Source: Aquilaria yunnanensis (taxonomy: Eukaryota; Streptophyta; Magnoliopsida; Malvales; Thymelaeaceae). From it: a DNA stretch of 64,000 bases. The translations under genes were made by a program, and so were the position numbers. The stretch is taken from positions 68,873,041 to 68,937,040 of the forward strand of contig CM077598.1 in the NCBI GenBank assembly GCA_039654915.1, in the 5' to 3' direction. Each line of letters begins with the position of its first letter. The stretch's first letter is position 1. Below are positions 33,257-46,624 of this stretch, piece after piece. Under the pieces are notes generated by a model. It was not told where the DNA came from. It saw only the letters and a list, made by a program, of their open reading frames with translations, and did no database searches.

Positions 33257-34052
33257 AGTATGAAATAAAATGGAAGCATTCACAAGTTGTTTTGAATGAA
33301 ATGGAAACATTCCTAACTAGTTTGGAATGAAATGAAAACTTTCACAACTTGTTTCAAATGAAACGTAAACATTCACAAGTTGTATCGAATGAAATGGAAA
33401 CATTCCCAAGTAGTTTGGAATGAAATGGAAACATCACAACTTGTTTGGAATGAAATGGAAACATTCACAACTTGTTTGGAATGAAATGGAAACTTTCACA
33501 ACATGTTTGGGATGGAATGGAAGCATTCGATTCTTGCCTAGAATGAAATGGAAACATTCAACTCTTGCTTGGAATGAAATGGAAGCTTTCACAACTTGTT
33601 TGGAATGAAATGGAAACCTTTACAACTTGTTTGGAATAAAATGGAAACATTCACAACGTGTTTGGAATGAAATGGAAACATTGACAACGTGTTTGGACTG
33701 AAATTGAAACTTTAAAAACTTGTTTGGAATGAAATGGTAACATTCACAACTAGTTTGGAATGAAATGGAAAACATTCACAAATTGTTTGGAATGAATTGG
33801 AAATACTCACAACATGTTTGGAAAAAAATGGAAACATTCACAGCTTATTTGGAATAAAATGGAAAGATTCACAACTTGTTTAGAATTAAATTGAAGAATT
33901 CCCAACTAGTTTGGAATGAAATGGAAACATTCACATACTAGTTTGGAATGAAATGGAAACATTCACATACTAGTTTGGAATAAAATGGAAACTTTCCGAA
34001 CCTCTTTAGAATGAAATGAAAACATTCACAGCTAGTTTACAATGAACTTGTA
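33257..34052 (-). repeat. 31-bp minisatellite, block 6 (about 26 copies)
   Basis: An array in inverse orientation to blocks 1-3, starting directly at the LTR end. It is more diverged near 33780-34050. Confidence 0.92.
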
Positions 34053-34453
34053 TTATTGTGAAGTTGCATTATAATTGGGTCTAAGAAAGTACGGGTATTG
34101 AGGTCATTTCTTAAGTTTTAGCCTAAAATTGAAGGACTCAATTGAAAAGCTTATTAGGTGAGGAATTTGGGAAATTGACTAAGGCCATAATTGCATTATA
34201 TCATGCAAGAAAGTAGGTTAGAATGTGATTATTATGAATTCCCAAAGTCCAGTAGTTTGTTTAGGTGCGTAGGAAATCATATCAAGGTGCAACTTTGTTC
34301 TAGAGTTTCTTGGTCCATATACAAACAGGGTTCCCATATCCGTGTTCTTGTTTTTTTTTTCTTGTGTTTTGATTCCAGGTTTTGGTGTTCTGTCCAGGTC
34401 ATCCCTCTTCCAATTATGATTCTTGTTTCTTGTTACGTAATACACCAGAAAAT

Positions 34454-34492
<39 letters not shown>

Positions 34493-34550
34493 TATACGTC
34501 TTTCTGATTCTTGCTCATTTCTTTCATTGTATCCATGTTACTTTTGCATT
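34053..34550. other. AT-rich spacer with (AT)n microsatellite
   Basis: No gene is supported. An (AT)n run occupies about 34456-34490. The open frames on both strands cross the microsatellite and a T-run and are not credible. It ends at the Tat-2 LTR start (34551); the 5 bp before it are GCATT, but no matching duplication can be checked because the Tat-2 3' end is lost. Confidence 0.6.
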
Positions 34551-35423
34551 TGATAGCCAAAGTCTATCGCCTCTATCTGGCCGAACTCCCTGCCACAAGA
34601 ATGGCCAGAAGAAACTGGCGCTACCCGAGAAAAGGTGAGATCATACACCTCGGGAGATAGCCCAAGAGCTCCGAGCCCGGCACGCCAGGAAATTTGAGGA
34701 TACTACTAGCCCCCCGAGGTTGCAAACAGATGGCCTTCGGAAAAGAGGCACCAGCTATTGCGGGCCGAACATGATCTCCCCGAAGGCGGAACTCCCTGAA
34801 GCTGGGAACCCCCGAACTGGGTGCGTGTTTCCCGAAGAGGCATTGTCCGTACCAAAGGACGACCTCGCCCAGGGACCTCGGGAGTACAGCAGGAGCATTT
34901 AAGGAAGCATTTAAGGAAGCCTCTGACATGTCCTTTCACAGACGTCATAAAGCCGCCTCAATAGGCGCTCTGGCACACTGACGCCATCAAAATCACATCA
35001 TGGCCCATCTCAGCACAAGGCTCAAGGCAACCTGCTACCAGCTATCTGTCCCCTACGCCCAGAAACTCAGGAAGCATCCGACCGAACACGTGTCGCGATC
35101 AGAACGGGCTAGGCACTCCTATAAATACCAGGAAATAAATACTTGGCAGGAGGTTGGTGGGCAAAGGTCTGACTCCCAGACTCTGAAAAATCACCAGGCG
35201 AGACTCTTCAGCCCTTTGTGCTATTTCCTCTACCTTTCTCAGCCACCAATGACTTGGGCGTCGGAGGCTCCCCCCCCAGAACCACATCTGGGGGCCTCCT
35301 AACCCACTTCTTCTGAGCATCTCAGGTACTCTCCCTTGGGCGCACCAACCTCCAGGCGTTCTTCCTCCTAGAAGTCTCTCCAACAGTCACCATGACTCTA
35401 AATGATGAGGCCCATGGCCATCA
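34551..35423 (+). mobile_element. Tat-2 5' LTR (873 bp)
   Basis: TGATAGCCAAAGTC...GGCCATCA, related to the Tat-1 LTR but diverged. TATAAATA is at about 35120. The primer-binding site TGGCGCCGTCTGTGGGAAC is at 35426-35444. Confidence 0.93.
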
Positions 35424-38400
35424 TTTGGCGCCGTCTGTGGGAACCCGCTCTGAGATCGCCGTCGTTGAAACTCGGCGTTCTAAGGACAAGGGACTTCCGA
35501 GGTCCCCGTCCGCGCCTGAGACGCAACCGGCTGCTGAGTAAACACTCCCAGGGACTTCTGTGTCCGAGGAAGACCGCCCTCTAGTAATCACTATGAGCTT
35601 TATGAGGGAGTTTCAGCGTTCGGTCGTGGCTGAAATGACACAGTAGATCGACCAAAGATGGTCACAGCAGACACAGGCCCAAAGACCTCCCTCACCTGCA
35701 CGCCCTCGGGAAAAAAGTCAGAGGTCGACCCATCACAGTTCGGGAAGCGTAGACCCGCGTGAAGAGTCATCCACAGAGAGTATACCCCTCGGGAAACGGC
35801 CTGTGAGACAAACTGGGTCCAAACGACCGAAAGTCCCACGGCGAAGGAGTTCGTCGCCTGAGGTGAGGTCCGTATCCCCTCAGCGCCGAACTCGCTCCCT
35901 GAAGAGGCGCCGACGATCTCCCTTCCCTGAAGAAGGGCCTAGTGCCACTGTGCTTATGGAGAGGATATTAGCACGGCTATATAGGGTGGAGAAACAAATG
36001 GCCAGAAAACCTGTTTCGGATAGGCTCACGAGAACCTTCTGCGAAGATAGGTCCCCGTTCACCCGTACCTTGGCCGAGGCAGCCATGCTAGGTGACTTCA
36101 GAGTACCTCGGTTGGAGATTTATGATGGCCATACTGATCCACAGGCCCATCTGACGAAGTACAGACGCAGCATGATAATGCACGGTGCTGACGACGCTAC
36201 CATGTGCAAGTGCTTCGAAGTCACCCTCACAGGGCCAACAACTGCGTGGTACAATTCATTGCCTTCAGGGACCATCACTGAGTTCCAGGAGTTGTCCACG
36301 GCCTTCACACAGCAATTCATTGGGAGTCGACCTACTGCGAAGATGCCTGTCCAGATGTTCGACATAGAGTAGAGGAACGGAGAAACCATCCGAGACTATG
36401 TCGAAAGATTCAACAGGGAAGCTCTGAGCGTCCCAGACTTTCGGCCCGAAATCCGCATTCTTGCCATGATACGGGGCCTTCGGCAAGACTCACAGCTGTT
36501 CTACGAGTTCTGAAAAGACCCCCCGGAGACTCTCAGAGAATTTTACCGAAGGGCGCAACAGCACATGACCGCCGAGGAGCTAAGAATGGCTGGGCCGAAG
36601 TCCGATCACCACCGCGCCGAAGGGTCCAATCAACAAGCTCGGCATCCGACCGAACAGGCAGGACGACCTCGGAGGATGCGGGGAAGGAAACCCCAAAGTT
36701 TCACACCACTGAGCACTACATGGACCAACATCCTCATGGCGCTGGAAAGGCAAGGGACGCAGATTCGGCGGCCAAGGGCCATGACCGCCGATAATAAGAA
36801 GAATGCAAAGAAGTTCTGCCAGTTTCATCGCGACCACGGTCATGACACCGAAGATTGCTTCCAGCTGAAGAAGTACATAGAGTCGCTGATAAAGCAAGGC
36901 CAACTTCGGAAATACCTGCGGATGCCATCCCCGAAAGCCAGAAAAGTGGAGTAAGAGAGGGCCGAAGATGAGGACTATGACTCCGACAGACGGAGAAACC
37001 GAAGTCCAAAAAGGCGCCCTCCACCTCCGACAGGGGTTATCCAAACAATCACCACGAGGCTCCCATCCTCGGAAAGAAAGCGGAAGGCCAGAGAAATTGC
37101 AGTCATGGAATATCAAAATCCAGCAAAGAAGCTGGCCCGCAAAGACGGATCCACCATCGTCTTTCCCCACGACGATCCGCTGCTGATCATGGCGAGGATA
37201 GGGAACTGGGACGTCAAAAGGGTCCTGCTTGATGACGGATCAAACGCGGACGTCCTATTCTCGCACTTACTGCCGAGCTTGGGCATCTCCAGCAGCAAGC
37301 TTAAGCCAGTCACGTCGCCCACCTTCGGGGTTGGACCATCCGAACTGCCCGTTCTCGGATGGATCGACCTCCCACTGATGATGAAAGGGACTTCGGTAGA
37401 CGGAGCAGCTGAGTTGTACGCTTCCACAATGGTGAGGTTCATCGTCATGGACGTCCCATCCTCGTACAACGCCATCCTTGGAAGGCAGACACAGGGAAAC
37501 CTGCACATTCACCCTGTTGTGAAGTACTTGACTGTCACATTCGCCACCAAGGATGGAGATGCAGAGATCTTCATAGACCAGGCCGAGGTAAGAAAGGTAT
37601 TTGTAAAAGCACGAAAGGCCCCGGCGAGCAACTTCGCACAAACAATGGAGGCAAAGGCGTCAGAAAAAGGCAAAGAAGAAGATCTTGCAAAAGCGAAAAT
37701 GGAAACAGTGGAACTTATCCCAGGACAATCTACCTGAATAGGGAAAAGCTTGGCCGAAGGTGAGAAGGAAAACCTTGTATCTTTTCTGCTGAAAAATAAA
37801 GATCTGTTTGCCTAATCGCCGAAAGATTTGCCAGGAGTAAACTCCGGCATAATACAGCATAGCCTCAAAGTAAGCCTGAAAGCAAAACCTGTCAGGCAAA
37901 AGAAACGAAGCATCTCAGCCTACAAGAGCAACTTTGTCAAAACCGAGGTCCAGCATCTCTTAGACGCCAAAGTCATCAGGGAGGTGAAGTATCCCGAATG
38001 GTTAAGCAACGTGGTCATTGCCACAAAATAAGGTAGCAGCAAACTCCGGATGTGCATCGACTTCAGAAACTTGAACGATGCTTGCCCGAAAGACTCATAC
38101 CCTCTGCCGCCAATAGATCAACTGGTAGATTCAACTGCCGAATACGGGCTCCTAAGTTTCCTAGACGCCTTCAGTGGCTACCATCAAATAAGGATGGACC
38201 CCGAAGATGAAGAAAAAACCGCCTTCATCACCGAGGGAGGAACATACTGCTATGTCCGGATGCCTTTCGGACTAAAAAATGCAGGAGCCACCTACCGAAG
38301 GTTGATGAACAAGGTCTTTAAAGACCAAATGGGGAGAAACATGGAGGTGTATGTTGACGATATGATAGTCAAAAGCAAGCTCCCTCACAACCACGTTGCA

Positions 38401-40890
38401 GATCTAGAGGAAACCTTCCAAAAGCTCAGAGCCTTCGGGATTTGGCTCAATCCTGAAAAGTGCGTCTTTGGAGTAACCTCGGGAAAATTCCTTGGGTACA
38501 TGGTATCCGAAAGAGGCATTGACGCTAACCCCAAGAAGATCAAGGCACTGCTTGAGTTTCGAACTCCTGCCACACTCAAAGACGTGCAGAGGCTCACTGG
38601 AAGAATAACCTCCCTGAGCAGATTCATTTCCAGGTACGGAGATAGGTGTCGACCTTTCTTCAAAGTCCTCACAAAGGCAGCAAAAATGGAAGGTGACCTC
38701 GGAAGGAATGATCACCCTTGGGGTGAAGATTGCCAAAAGGCCTTGGAAGAACTCAAAGTCTACTTGGCTAGCCTGCCGACTCTGCGACAACCTCGGGAGG
38801 GAGAACCCCTCGTTTTGTACCTCACCATCACGGAGAAAGCTGTAAGCTCGGTCCTCGTGAAAGAAGAAGGGCCAAAGCAATGGCCAGTCTATTACGTCAG
38901 CAAATCCCTGCATGGCGCCGAAGTCAGGTACCCTCTGCTTCAAAAAGCTATATACGCCTTGGTGCTTGCAGGGAGAAGGCTGCGGCCATACATTCAGGCT
39001 CACCACATCATCGTCCGAAGTAGTCTACCGCTACGGGATGTTATGAAGAAAGTTGATCATTCGGGAAGGCTCTCCAAATGGTGCATAGAGCTTGGCGAAC
39101 ACGAAATCATGTATGAACCTCGGAAGGCCATAAAAGCTCAAGCACTGGCAGACTTTATCGCCGAAGTACCCACCACTAAGGAAAGCCACATGGATCCGAA
39201 CGGAGGTGAGCCAGAGTGGACCTTACATGTTGACGGAGCCTCGGGATCCGAACACCAGGGGGCTGGAGTAATTATCATAGGACCCGAAGGCCTAGAGGTA
39301 AAGAAGGCTATTAAGTTCAGCTTCAGCGTCACTAACAATGTGGCAGAGTATGAAGCCCTCATAGCGGGATTATGCTTGGCGAGAAGGATTGACGTGAGAA
39401 ACTTAAAGGCTCACAGCGATTCCCAGCTGGTAGTTCGGCAGACGGCAGGAGATTATGGGGCGAAGGACCCAATCTTGGCAATATACCACGAGCTGGTAGC
39501 AAAGCTCATCCAAGAGTTTGACGCCGTACGGATCGAAAATGTACCTCGGCGGAATAACACAGAGGCAGATTGCTTGGCGAAGTCACAAACATACACCGAG
39601 GTGCTAGATCACCCGAGCATCTCAGTGCTGAGCATAGCAACCTCGGGAAAGGGATGGAAAGATCCCATAAAAAGATACCTTGCAGAAAATATGCTCCCCG
39701 AAGACCCCGGCGACGCTGCAAAACTGCGAAGACGCTCAGGCCGATTCTTCCTGATTGGTGAATTATTATACCGACAGGGATATGCAAACCCGCTGCAAAG
39801 ATGCGTGGATGAAGAGGATACTGAAATGGTCCTTGAAGAGGTCCACAAAGGCATCTGTGGTTCACATATTGGAACTGATGCCCTTGCGGCGGTGATACTT
39901 CGCCAAGGATACTTCTGGCCTACCCTGAGAAAGGATGCAAGGCAGTTCGTCCGAAAATGTGGTAGTTGCCAGAAACACGCGAACATCCAGAGGGCACCCT
40001 CGGAAATGGTATCCTCGGCTGACTATCCTTGGCCCTTCGCAGTCTGGGGCATAGACCTTATTGGGCCACTCCCCTCAGCGCCCGGAGGCGTGAAATTCTG
40101 CGTGGTAGCAATAGATTATTTCTCCAAATGGGTCGAGGCAGAACCATTAGCAACTATCTCGGCAAAAGAAGTGCAAAAGTTTGTATGGAAGAACATAGTA
40201 TGCAGATTTGGCATACCGAGGGTACTAGTGGCTGATAATGGATCCCAATTCATAGACAAAGGATTCCAGGAATTTATCAGCGACCTCGGAATAAAAATGC
40301 ACTTCGCCCCAGTAGCTCACCCCCAAATCAACGGGCAGGTGGAAGTATCTAATAGGACCATAAAAGATGGCCTGAAAAAGAGACTGGGGGAAGCAAAAGG
40401 GAAATGGCCAGGAGAACTCCAAAGCGTATTATGGAGTTACCGAACGACGCCCCGAAGAGCCACAGGGGAGACTCCCTTCTCACTCATCTTCGGTACAGAG
40501 GCTATTATCCCAACAGAGATAGTTCAGCCTTCAGTACGGGTACAAATATTTGATGAAGGTGGAAACAACCTCGGCCTAAGAACAAAGCTCGACCTCGTTG
40601 GTGAACACAGAGAAATAGCTGAGCTGAGGAGAAAAGCTTTTCAGCAAAGAGTGGCCGCGGCTATAAACTTACGGGCCAGGCCGAAAGAAATCAAGAAAGG
40701 AGACCTCGTTCTCAGAATGGCTGACTTTGCACCCCGAAGGCCGTCCCACGGAGTACTTCGCGCGAACTAGGAAGGACCATATGTCGTTCTTGCCGAAGTA
40801 TGAAAAGGCGTGTACAAGCTTGGCAACGCCGAAGGCGTAGAATTGAAAAACACTTGGCACTCAGACGCCTTGAAAAAATTCTATGCCTAA
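35392..40890 (+). pseudogene. Tat-2 gag-pro-pol, first copy
   Basis: The whole gag-pol stays in one frame from the ATG at 35392 to TAA at 40888-40890. It is interrupted by about ten in-frame stops (35539, 35644, 36370, 36511, 36952, 37735, 37813, 38029, 40768, 40801) and no net frameshift. The longest open part, 38050-40770 (906 residues), carries RT with YVDD, the first degenerate RNase H, the second RNase H (HVDGASGSEHQGAG), the integrase zinc region and the DDE core (WGIDLIGPLP; VADNGSQF; NGQVEVSNRT). Gag and protease (LLDDGSNADVLF) are in the earlier pieces. The ATG lies inside the LTR end, so the true gag start may be further in. Not functional as it stands. Confidence 0.92.
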
Positions 40891-41546
40891 GGTTGAACGG
40901 AGGAATCGCGTTGTACGAAAAATATTCTAAGTACAGAATAGTCTTCAGAAAATTGTACAAGACAGAATTCCGCGAAGGTGCTCGCCACAATACAGCATAG
41001 ATATGCCTTTCCGAAATCCCTTGAGCCATCACGCTCGGGAAAGATGGGAAACAAGAATATCGCAGAAGTACTCGCCGAAATAAGTGCACAGACAGTTTTC
41101 CGAAGTCCCTTGAGCCGTCACATTCGGGAAAAATGGAAAATAGAAAAAACTCTCGAAAGATTTCCTAAGTCTCTTGGGCAAACATGCTCGGGACAGGAGG
41201 AAAAGAAGGAAAATTTTGACTAAGTGTTTTTCGAAGTCCATCGAGCAAACGTGTTGGGGACAAAATGGAAATGCAAAACCTGCAAAAAGACTTAGTCAAA
41301 TTATACAGACCTTCCAAAAAAGCCTCCAGAGCAAATAGGTTCGGCCAAGAGAAGGTAATAAAGTTTCTTTGATCACAGGTTTTCCAAAGTCTCTTGAGCA
41401 AATGCATTCGGGGCAATGGAAATAAAGAAACTTGCGAAAAGACTTAGCCAAAAAGTCTTCATTAAAGAGTAAGCTGCTTTACAATGAAGAAGTGCCCGAA
41501 GAAGGAACACAAAATTGAAGGGAAGGAAAGGGGACCCTAAAAAAGC
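40891..41546 (+). repeat. Tat-2 3' region with spaced motif, first copy
   Basis: Non-coding, with the same CTTGAGC...GCTCGGGA motif as in Tat-1, repeated several times between about 41010 and 41420. No gene. Confidence 0.7.
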
Positions 41547-43386
41547 CTAAGGGTTCGCAGCGTCCCGAGAGCCACTTGCTTGCCCACCCTTTTCCACCAC
41601 CTTCGGCACTGGAATTGAAGAAGGAAGGTTCAAATGTTCGACCTTGGACCATTCCCACCGAGGTCCCTCAGGAATGTTTAGAGCCTCTACGAAAGAGAGG
41701 TCCAGATCTGGGAACCTCTGGAGGACTTGGTGCCGAGCAAGGCAGAAGCCGTCCTGAAAAGTGACCTTGGCCATTTGATCAGACTTGCTCTTGTCAAGAT
41801 CAAGGTCGTCAAGCTCATCCTTCAGATCCGCGATCTCGTCCTCCAACGCCTTTATCTGCTCCTTCCCCTTCGGATCCTTCTTCAAGGACTTGACCTCGGC
41901 TGTAAGGATGTTTTTCTGAGCTGTCAGCGCCAGTATGAGCTTGTCAGAATCTAACTTATCCTTTAGGAGCTCCTCGTTGGCGGCCAGCATTCCATTTATC
42001 TGCTCACCGAGGTCAGCAATCTTCCAGGAGGAATCCTTCTCAAGTTCTTCTTTCTCCTTCCGGAACTCCTCCCGAAGGGCGGCAACTTCTACCTTCGCAG
42101 CATCTGACAGCTGCTGGTTCTTGGTGATCAATGCCAAGCGAGTCGCCTTCACCTAAGGCCGAAGCTCGGAACTTCGCCTGCCTGGCCACCCGAACTCGGA
42201 GAAAGCCGGCGTATGCCAGCAGCTGCAAAAAGATGAATGCAAGGTCAGTAAGAGCCAGGCAGTAAGGAAATAATTGAAGGGAAAAAGGTGTGAAGAACAT
42301 ACCTGAGCAGCATGCTCGGTGACTTTTGCGGCGAGGGTGTTATCGTCCGGATGGGCCGCCGCAATAGCCTTGAAGGAGGCCTCTGTAAGCACCCCCTTCG
42401 AAATTTGCTTTGCCATTTCAAGACAGTCCTCGGAGTACAAGTTCATGTCCTCCGTGAAAGTCCAGAAAGGCTCATTGGGTATCTTCCCTTGCGGGACTTT
42501 GGTGTCTCGAAGAGCGCACGCCTTCGCGTGTTCGGTCGCCCAGTTCGAGGTAAGTAACTCCCCTGCATGGCGAAAATGAAAAGCGGGTCAGAGACAAAGG
42601 AAAAATTTAGAAAAACAAAAAGGGCCATACTTGTTCTGAAAACAACAGACCTGGCGGCACTTTGAACACGGCGTCCTCGGAATCCTGAGACTCCTCGGTC
42701 GAAATCTCCTTGCCCTTCCTCTTGCGCCCCTCCTCGGCAGAAGGGGCCTCTTCCACGGCCTCCAGAAGGGCCTGTGACTCCGAAGGGCTCTGCGGAGGAA
42801 CGTCGGCCGCGGTAGGGACTTCGGTAGCTGCCTCAGACGCAGGAATCTCGGCTGTCCCGGGCTCCTCGGCAGCCTCCTCAGAAATTTCCTCCAGAGGAAC
42901 TTGGGCAGTTTTCTTTGCCCGTTTCACCGAAGGCCCCGCGCCAGTAGACTTCCGCCTTCGGGAAGCCGCCTTCTTTGTCTGATCCCCCTTCTCCACCTGG
43001 CCGGAGAAAAGGGTCTTGTAAAATGCAGCAGTCCCGTCACCCATCTCTGAAAAAGAAAAAAGACATCAGCGTAAGTCCGAGGGAAAAACAACAAGGGAGT
43101 AGAAGATAACTCACTTTCGACAAGCGTTTCGAAAGAGATTTCTTCCTTAAGAAGCTTGACCAACCAAGAATCCTTCTCGGGGATGGCAGGAGCTGGCATC
43201 TCGAGGTCGGTCTCGTGCTCCTTAACCACCTTTAACTCCCGGAGGACCTCTTCGGTCATCAACCTCCAGTTGATAGGGAAGGAATAGAGAGAGCGCGGCG
43301 CGATCTCAGGAGCCTAGTCAGAGACGGCGCGGAAGCGGCCGTCGAAGTCCGCGAAAGTGGAAGCCAACTCTGGAGTCAGCAACAAC
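41547..43386 (-). pseudogene. Antisense accessory gene, truncated copy
   Basis: Same gene as at 28401-26053. Only the end of exon 1 remains (43386 to 43115; WLVKLLKEEISFETLVE), because the sequence switches to RT at 43387. Exon 2 is 43046-42651 (MGDGTAAFYKTLFSGQVEKG), without the exon 2 stop of Tat-1. Exon 3 starts at 42562 (MNLYSEDCLEMAKQISKG) and ends near 42303 with donor CAG/GTATG. Exon 4 begins near 42240 and holds the coiled coil to about 41547, ending with DGFCLARHQVLQRFPDLDLS and SRDAANP. A deletion near 42150 breaks the exon 4 frame. It has no promoter of its own. Confidence 0.78.
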
Positions 43387-45986
43387 CTACCAAAGATTGA
43401 TGAACAAGGACTTTAAAGACCAAATGGGGAGAAACATGGAGGTGTATGTTGATGATATGATAGTCAAGAGCAAGCTGCCTAGCTATCACGTTGCAGATCT
43501 AGAGGAAACCTTCCAACAGCTCAGAGCCTTCGGGATTCGGCTCAATCCTAAAAAGTGCATCTTCGGGGTAACCTCGGGAAAATTCCTTGGGTACATGGTA
43601 TCCGGAAGAGGCATTGACGCTAACCCCGAGAAGATTAAGGCGCTGCTTGAATTCCGAACTCCTGCCACAGTCAAAGATGTGCAGAGGCTCACCGGAAGAA
43701 TAACATCCCTGAGCAGATTTATTTCCAGGTACGGAGATAGGTGTCGACCTTTCTTCAAAGTCCTCACAAAGGCAGCAAAAATGGAAGGTGACCTCGGAAG
43801 GAATGATCACCCTTGGGGTGAAGATTGCCAAAAGGCCTGGGAAGAACTCAAAGTCTACTTGGCTAGCCTGCCGACTCTGCGACAACCTCGGGAGGAAGAG
43901 CCCCTCATTTTGTACCTCGCCGTCACGGAGAAAGCCGTAAGCTCGGTCCTCGTGAAAGAAGAAGGGCCAAAGCAATGGCCAGTCTATTACGTCAGCAAAT
44001 CCCTGCATGGCACCGAAGTCAGGTACCCTCTGCTTCAAAAAGCTATATACGCCTTGGTGCTTGCAGGGAGAAGGCTGCGACCATACTTTCAGGCTCACCC
44101 CATCATCGTCCGAAGTAGTCTACCACTACGGGATGTTGTGAAGAAAGTTGATCATTCGGGAAGGCTCTCCAAATGGTGCATAGAGCTTGGCGAACACGAA
44201 ATCATATATGAACCTCGGAAGGCCATAAAAGCTCAAGCACTGGCAGACTTTATCGCCAAAGTACCCACCACTAAGGAAAGCCATATGGATCCGAACGGAG
44301 GTGAGCCAGAGTGGACCTTGCATGTTGATGGAGCCTCGGGATCCGAACACCAGGGAGCTGGAGTAATTATCAGAGGACCCGAAGGCCTAGCGGTAAAGAA
44401 GGCTATCAAGTTCAGCTTCAGCGTCACTAACAATGTGGCAGAGTATGAAGCCCTCATAGCGGGATTACGCTTGGCCAGAAGGATTGGCGTGAGAAACTTA
44501 AAGGCTCACAGAGATTCCCAGCTGGTAGTTCGGCAGATGGCAGGAGATTATGGGGCGAAGGACCCAATCTTGGCAACATACCACGAGCTGGTAGCAAAGC
44601 TCATCCAAGAGTTTGACGCCGTAAGGATCGAAAATGTACCTCGGTGGAATAACACTGAGGCAGATTGCTTGGCGAAGTCAAAAACATACACCGAGGTGCT
44701 AGATCACCCGAGCATCTCAGTGTTGAGCATAGCGACCTCGGGAAAAGGATGGAAATATCCCATAAAAAGATACCTCGCAGAAAGTGTGCTCCCCGAAGAC
44801 CCCGGCGACGCTGCAAGACTGCGAAGATGCTCTGGCCTATTTTTCCTGATTGGCGAAGAGTTATACCGACAGGGATATGCAAACCCGCTGCAAAGATGCG
44901 TCGATGAAGAGGATACTGAAATGGTCCTTGAAGAGGTCCACGAAGGCATGTGTGGTTCACATATTACAACTGATGCCCTTGCGGCGGTGATACTTCGCCA
45001 AGGATACTTCTGGCCTGCCCTGAGAAAGGATGCAAGGCAGTTCCTCCGAAAATGCGGTAGTTTGCCAGAAACACGCGAACATCCAGAGGTCACCCTCGGA
45101 AATGGTAACTTCGGCTGACTACCGCTGGCCCTTCGTAGTCTGGGGTATAGACCTTATTGGGCCACTCCCCTCGGCGCCCGGAGGCTTGAAATTCTGCGTG
45201 GTAGCAGTAGACTATTTCTCCAAATGGGTCGAGGTAGAACCCCTAGCAACTATCTCGGCAAAAGAAGTGCAAAAGTTTGTATGGAAGAACATAGTATGCA
45301 GATTCAGCATACCCAGGGTACTAGTGGCTGATAATGGATCCCAATTCATAGACAAAGGATTCCAGGAATTTATCAGCAACCTCGGAATAAAGATGCACTT
45401 TGCCCCAGTAGCTCACTCCCAAAGCAACGGGCAGGTGGAAGTATCTAACAGGACCATAAAAGATGGCCTGAAGAAGAGACTGGGGGAAGCAAAAGGGAAA
45501 TGGCCAGGAGAACTCCAAAGCGTGTTATGGAGTTACCGAACGATGCCCCGAAGAGCCACAGGGGAAACTCCTTTCTCACTCATCTTCGGAACAGAGGCCA
45601 TCATCCCTATCGAGATAGTTAGACCATCAGTATAGTTGCAAGTATTTGACGAAGGTGGAAACAACCTCGGCCTAAGAACGAAGCCTAACCTCGTCGGCGA
45701 ACACAGAGAAATAGCCGAGCTGAGGAGAAAAGCTTTTCAGCAAAGAGTGGCCGCGACTATAAACTTACGGGCAAGGCCAAAAGAAATCAAGAAAGGAGAC
45801 CTCGTTCTTCGAAAGGCTGACTTTGCGCCCCGAAGGCCATCCCACGGAGTACTTCGCGCAAACTGGGAAGGACTTTATCTGGTCCTCGTCGAAGTACGAA
45901 AAGGCGTGCACAAACTTGGCGATGCCGAAGGCGTAGAATTGAAAAACACTTGGCACTCAGACGCCTTGAGAAAATTCTACGCCTAA
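43387..45986 (+). pseudogene. Tat-2 pol, second copy (from mid RT)
   Basis: The sequence begins inside RT just before the YVDD motif (MMNKDFKDQMGRNMEVYVDD at about 43397) and runs through both RNase H domains and the integrase zinc region to 45118. A one-base insertion near 45060 shifts the frame to 45030-45986, with a TAG at 45633. The integrase core (VADNGSQF; NGQVEVSNRT) follows. The end matches that of the first copy (WHSDALRKFYA). The start is a recombination junction with the antisense gene, not a gene start. Confidence 0.9.
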
Positions 45987-46620
45987 GCTTGAGCGAAGGA
46001 ATCATACTGTACGAAAAATATTCTAAGTACATAAGTGTCTTGAGAAAATTTCTTTAGTGCAGAATTGTACAGAATTCTGCGAAGATGCTCGCCACAAGCG
46101 CAGATATGACTTTCCGAAGTCCCTTGAGCCATCACGCTCGGGAAAGATGGAAAAATCCCTCAGCAGTACTCGCCGTATTAAATGCAGAGACAGTTTTCCA
46201 AAGTCCCTTGAGCCATCACGCTCGGGAAAAATGGAAAACAAAAAATCTCGCAAAAGGTTTCTTAAGTCTCTTAAGCGAACATGCTCGGGACAAGGGGAAA
46301 TGAAAAATTTTGACTAAAGGGTTTCCGAAGTCCTTTGAGCGAACGTGTTCGGGACAAAATGGAAATGCAAAAACCTGCAAAAAGGTTAGTTGAATTTTTC
46401 AGACTTTCCAAAAAATCCTCTTGAGCGAACAGGCTCGGCCAATGGAAAGATCTTTCACACTTAGTCAAGTTTCTTTGATCGCAGGTTTTCCGAAGTCTCT
46501 TGAGCAAATGTGTTCGGGGCAATGGAAAAAACACTTAGCCAAAAAAGATCTTCATTTACAATGATCAGGCTTACAAAGATGAAGTGCCCGAAGAAGGAGC
46601 ACAAAAATGAAGAGGAAAAA
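45987..46620 (+). repeat. Tat-2 3' region with spaced motif, second copy
   Basis: Non-coding, with the CTTGAGC...GCTCGGGA motif repeated between about 46105 and 46520. Equivalent to 25284-26052 and 40891-41546. No gene. Confidence 0.7.
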
Positions 46621-46624
46621 AAGA

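Noticed and set aside
34191..34553. 120-residue ORF next to the (AT)n run
   Set aside because: It reads through a microsatellite and a T-run and has no homology signal.
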